From contig JBILVB010000109.1 of the NCBI GenBank assembly GCA_044370695.1, forward strand, positions 1-13,070: a stretch of DNA of 13,070 nt, written 5' to 3'. Below the pieces are notes generated by a model that was not told the DNA's origin, made no database searches, and was given only the letters and a program-made list of their open reading frames with translations. Below, piece by piece: positions 12,638 through 13,070 of this stretch (positions within the stretch are counted from its first letter, which is position 1; each line of letters begins with the position of its first letter). The DNA is from JBEIFW01 sp044370695 (GTDB lineage Bacteria > Actinomycetota > Acidimicrobiia > Acidimicrobiales > Ilumatobacteraceae). The position numbers and the translations under genes are program-made.

Positions 12638-13070
12638 TCAGCCGCCGGCGAGGGTGCGCACGAGCGCAAGCAGCGCCTCCACGCGCTGCACCTCCGAGGA
12701 GGTGAACCGAACTGCTGCGGGCCGCGACGCGAGCGCCACTCGCCGTGGTGCGCCGGGGTCATCCACGACCGCGAGCACCCAGCCCTCCTCGTCAGTCCCG
12801 AGCGACAGTGGGCCGGGCAGACGCTGCGCGAGGTGGATCACCGAGGTGCCCCGCTCCAGTGCCAGCCGGCCGGCCTCGAACGATTCCGCCTCGGACGGGC
12901 GACCCACCCACGCCGCCGAGGCGGAACTGATCTCGGCGACCACCCGGGACAGCTCGAGATCGCAGGTCGCCGCTCCGGCGTCGACGATCAGCCCGACCCA
13001 GCGCAGCGCCCGAACGATCGGGTCGTGATTGCGCTGGTCAGGCAACGCCGACAACAGCGAGCCGGCGCCC
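12638..13070 (-). CDS. C-terminal part of an unidentified protein, possibly GAF-like
   Basis: The minus-strand frame is open from the window edge to a TGA at 12638, giving at least 143 residues. The start lies outside the window unless a TTG at 13054 is used. The segment is soluble and alternates helices and strands. The end (WVLAVVDDPGAPRRVALASRPAAVRFTSSEV, then a helix RVEALLALVRTLA) recalls the last strands and helix of a GAF sensor domain, but no ligand motif confirms this. No catalytic or DNA-binding motif is seen. It lies 60 bp upstream of serA on the same strand, with a small hairpin between. Confidence 0.5.
   Translation of the reverse strand, partial: GAGSLLSALPDQRNHDPIVRALRWVGLIVDAGAATCDLELSRVVAEISSASAAWVGRPSEAESFEAGRLALERGTSVIHLAQRLPGPLSLGTDEEGWVLAVVDDPGAPRRVALASRPAAVRFTSSEVQRVEALLALVRTLAGG

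Overview
The window is GC-rich, densely packed bacterial chromosome, most likely from an actinobacterium. An origin in Acidimicrobiia (Ilumatobacter/Iamia-like) is my guess, based on codon bias, GTG starts, the many starts that look leaderless, and the mix of acyl-CoA catabolism genes with a long ACT-domain SerA and a DUF6941-type protein. No rRNA, tRNA, CRISPR array, transposase or integrase was seen.

Layout. (1) 47-1771 (+): an acyl-CoA synthetase of the AMP-forming superfamily, ending in a hairpin. (2) 1772-3617: a mosaic stretch, partly of lower GC. It holds a class I methyltransferase (-), two C-terminal relics of YbaK-type aminoacyl-tRNA deacylases (-), a small DUF4345-like membrane protein (+) between the relics, and two protein-like reading-frame tails with no gene body. 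(3) 3618-8120 (-): a probable transcription unit running bifunctional enoyl-CoA hydratase/3-hydroxyacyl-CoA dehydrogenase -> FAD-dependent sugar-lactone-oxidase-type enzyme -> amidohydrolase. (4) 8207-9382 (+): a thiolase transcribed divergently from the bifunctional gene, with a 22-bp dyad in the shared 86-bp intergenic region. (5) 9454-10533 (-): a metallo-beta-lactamase-fold hydrolase with a His-rich N-terminus, separated from the thiolase by a 17-bp perfect hairpin. (6) 10586-12577 (-): D-3-phosphoglycerate dehydrogenase (serA) followed 6 nt later by a DUF6941-like protein. (7) 12638-13070 (-): the C-terminal part of an unidentified, possibly GAF-like protein that runs off the window.

How the genes fit together. 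The ligase activates an acid to its CoA thioester. The bifunctional enzyme performs the hydration and NAD-dependent oxidation steps, and the thiolase performs the cleavage. Only an acyl-CoA dehydrogenase is missing locally from a beta-oxidation round. The FAD oxidase and amidohydrolase behind the bifunctional gene suggest a more specialised substrate, but this cannot be settled from sequence alone. SerA is housekeeping serine biosynthesis.

The two most notable patterns are the pair of relics truncated at the same residue on either side of a low-GC membrane gene, and a recurring YANNNT hexamer 6-8 nt before six start codons, which points to widespread leaderless transcription. I found no convincing wholly new biological system.
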